A DNA stretch of 64,000 bases. Source: Deinococcus sedimenti. Its GTDB lineage: Bacteria > Deinococcota > Deinococci > Deinococcales > Deinococcaceae. Shown here in pieces: positions 63,240 to 64,000 of the stretch. Position numbers and translations under genes: made by a program. The notes under the pieces were generated by a model, which saw nothing but the letters and a program-made list of their open reading frames with translations, had not been told where the DNA came from and did no database searches. The stretch covers positions 1-64,000 of the forward strand of contig NZ_BMQN01000014.1 of assembly GCF_014648135.1 (NCBI RefSeq), written 5' to 3'. The stretch's first letter is position 1. Every line of letters begins with the position of its first letter.

Positions 63240-63979
63240 GTGGGCCTCCCGTCCGGCCACGCCGCGCGGAAGGCCGTCAGAGTCGGCTGGCCGGGCTGGC
63301 GATCCAGCACCGCGAACGTCACGTGCGTGAACACGCCGCGCGCCTCGCCCCGCAGCAGGTCACGGAACACGCCCGCCACCACCGCCGGATCGTTCCGGAA
63401 CACCCCGCACCCCCACGCGCCCAGCACCAGCTGCGACTGACCCGCCTGCGCCGCCAGGCCCAGCACCCGCCGCGCCCGCTCGCGCAGGGTGGGTTCCACC
63501 AGCGGCAGCCGCAGCGGCTCGTTCACCGCCACCGCGCCCGCGTTCGGAGCGGGGGCCGTCAGGACGTTCACGCCGACCGGCGCGGACAGCAGCGCCCCGC
63601 CGTCCCCCCGGAAGACCGGCACCTGCGGACTGAAGATCAGGTGATGCGTGTACAGCGTCGACCGCTCGCGCGCATTCGCGCGGTAGTACTCGGCCACCTG
63701 CGGCTGCGTCAGGGACAGGTACAGGCCGCTGGCGCGGCACAGATCCTCCTCCTGTGACAGGCTGCCGCGCAGGAACCCACCCCCCGCGTGGCGCGCGGAC
63801 GCGAAATTCAGCGCCGCGACCGCCGCGCCCGGCCGGGTGTGCGCCAGCCGCCGGGCCGCCGTGAACGTCGTCTCACCCGTCACCTCGACCACCGTGGCGA
63901 CCGCATCCCGGCGTTCCCGCAGGGCATCCGCCAGGGCCGCGCTGTCGTCGGGCGTGACCAGTCGCGTGCCCTGCCGCAT
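63236..63979 (-). CDS. PARG-type macro-domain protein (TIGR02452 family)
   Basis: 247 residues. The catalytic poly(ADP-ribose) glycohydrolase signature GGG-x7-QEE is present in ARHAGGGFLRGSLSQEED. VAALNFASARHAGGG, LRASGLY-like LCRASGLYLSL and VLGAWGCGVFRNDP (diphosphate-binding loop) complete the microbial PARG pattern. It would remove ADP-ribose from proteins or nucleic-acid ends. It is the first complete gene of the end-healing unit seen here; ATG 63979 has no clear ribosome binding site and the frame is open to the window edge, so the true start or an upstream gene may lie outside. Confidence 0.85.
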   Translation of the reverse strand: MRQGTRLVTPDDSAALADALRERRDAVATVVEVTGETTFTAARRLAHTRPGAAVAALNFASARHAGGGFLRGSLSQEEDLCRASGLYLSLTQPQVAEYYRANARERSTLYTHHLIFSPQVPVFRGDGGALLSAPVGVNVLTAPAPNAGAVAVNEPLRLPLVEPTLRERARRVLGLAAQAGQSQLVLGAWGCGVFRNDPAVVAGVFRDLLRGEARGVFTHVTFAVLDRQPGQPTLTAFRAAWPDGRPT

Positions 63980-64000
63980 GGGCGTTGGGTCCGGCAGGCT

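Overview
The window is a GC-rich, almost gene-saturated stretch of chromosome from a Deinococcus species, next to the replication origin. The evidence is a double-OB-fold SSB with a palindrome of the Deinococcus radiation/desiccation response type in its promoter, a PriA without ATPase motifs, a bacillithiol-type YpdA reductase, many leaderless start sites with a -10 hexamer 6-7 nt before the start codon, and the origin neighbourhood dnaN-oriC-dnaA with parAB, rsmG and mnmG nearby. I see no insertion sequence, prophage, CRISPR array, tRNA or rRNA gene.

Layout. 1-6.3 kb: prfB with its programmed frameshift, a Ser/Thr kinase, GNAT and DinB genes, then the rpsF-ssb-rpsR-rplI operon. 6.4-9.5 kb: a lipoprotein and rny, then about 660 bp without a gene that holds three near-identical promoter-plus-terminator units. 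9.5-12.8 kb: trmK-yqhA, a MOSC gene, and tyrS behind a leader peptide and hairpin. 12.8-18.9 kb: a second DnaA-box cluster, eno-pyk, dnaN, oriC (nine perfect DnaA boxes and a DnaA-trio) and dnaA, which probably starts at ATC. 18.9-26.7 kb: epimerase, dprA, a two-component pair, fumC and a diguanylate cyclase. 27-31.9 kb: the thyA-HIT-deaminase-folA operon, ypdA and a VanW protein. 32-36.6 kb: parB-parA, rsmG with an attached LAGLIDADG-like gene, two parS sites, mnmG. 36.7-42.6 kb: an aminotransferase and a branched-chain 2-oxoacid dehydrogenase cluster behind a TetR-type operator. 42.8-57.2 kb: nth-like, SMI1/KNR4, an AraC/flavin monooxygenase/SDR module, def-fmt, a TPR protein, a COG0523 GTPase, an ABC exporter and priA.

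57.4-64 kb holds the most system-like accessory content. On the minus strand a PARG-type macro protein, an HD domain fused to a polynucleotide kinase, and an RlaP-type nucleotidyltransferase overlap each other's reading frames. A Pnkp-like kinase-phosphatase with a damaged kinase P-loop follows 1.7 kb further on. This looks like an RNA/nucleic-acid end-healing module; its ligase, if present, would lie beyond the right edge.

The two signals I consider least explained by known annotation are the three tandem promoter-terminator units (8996-9547) and the end-healing cluster at the right end. All functional calls are from reading the sequence; no database search was run.
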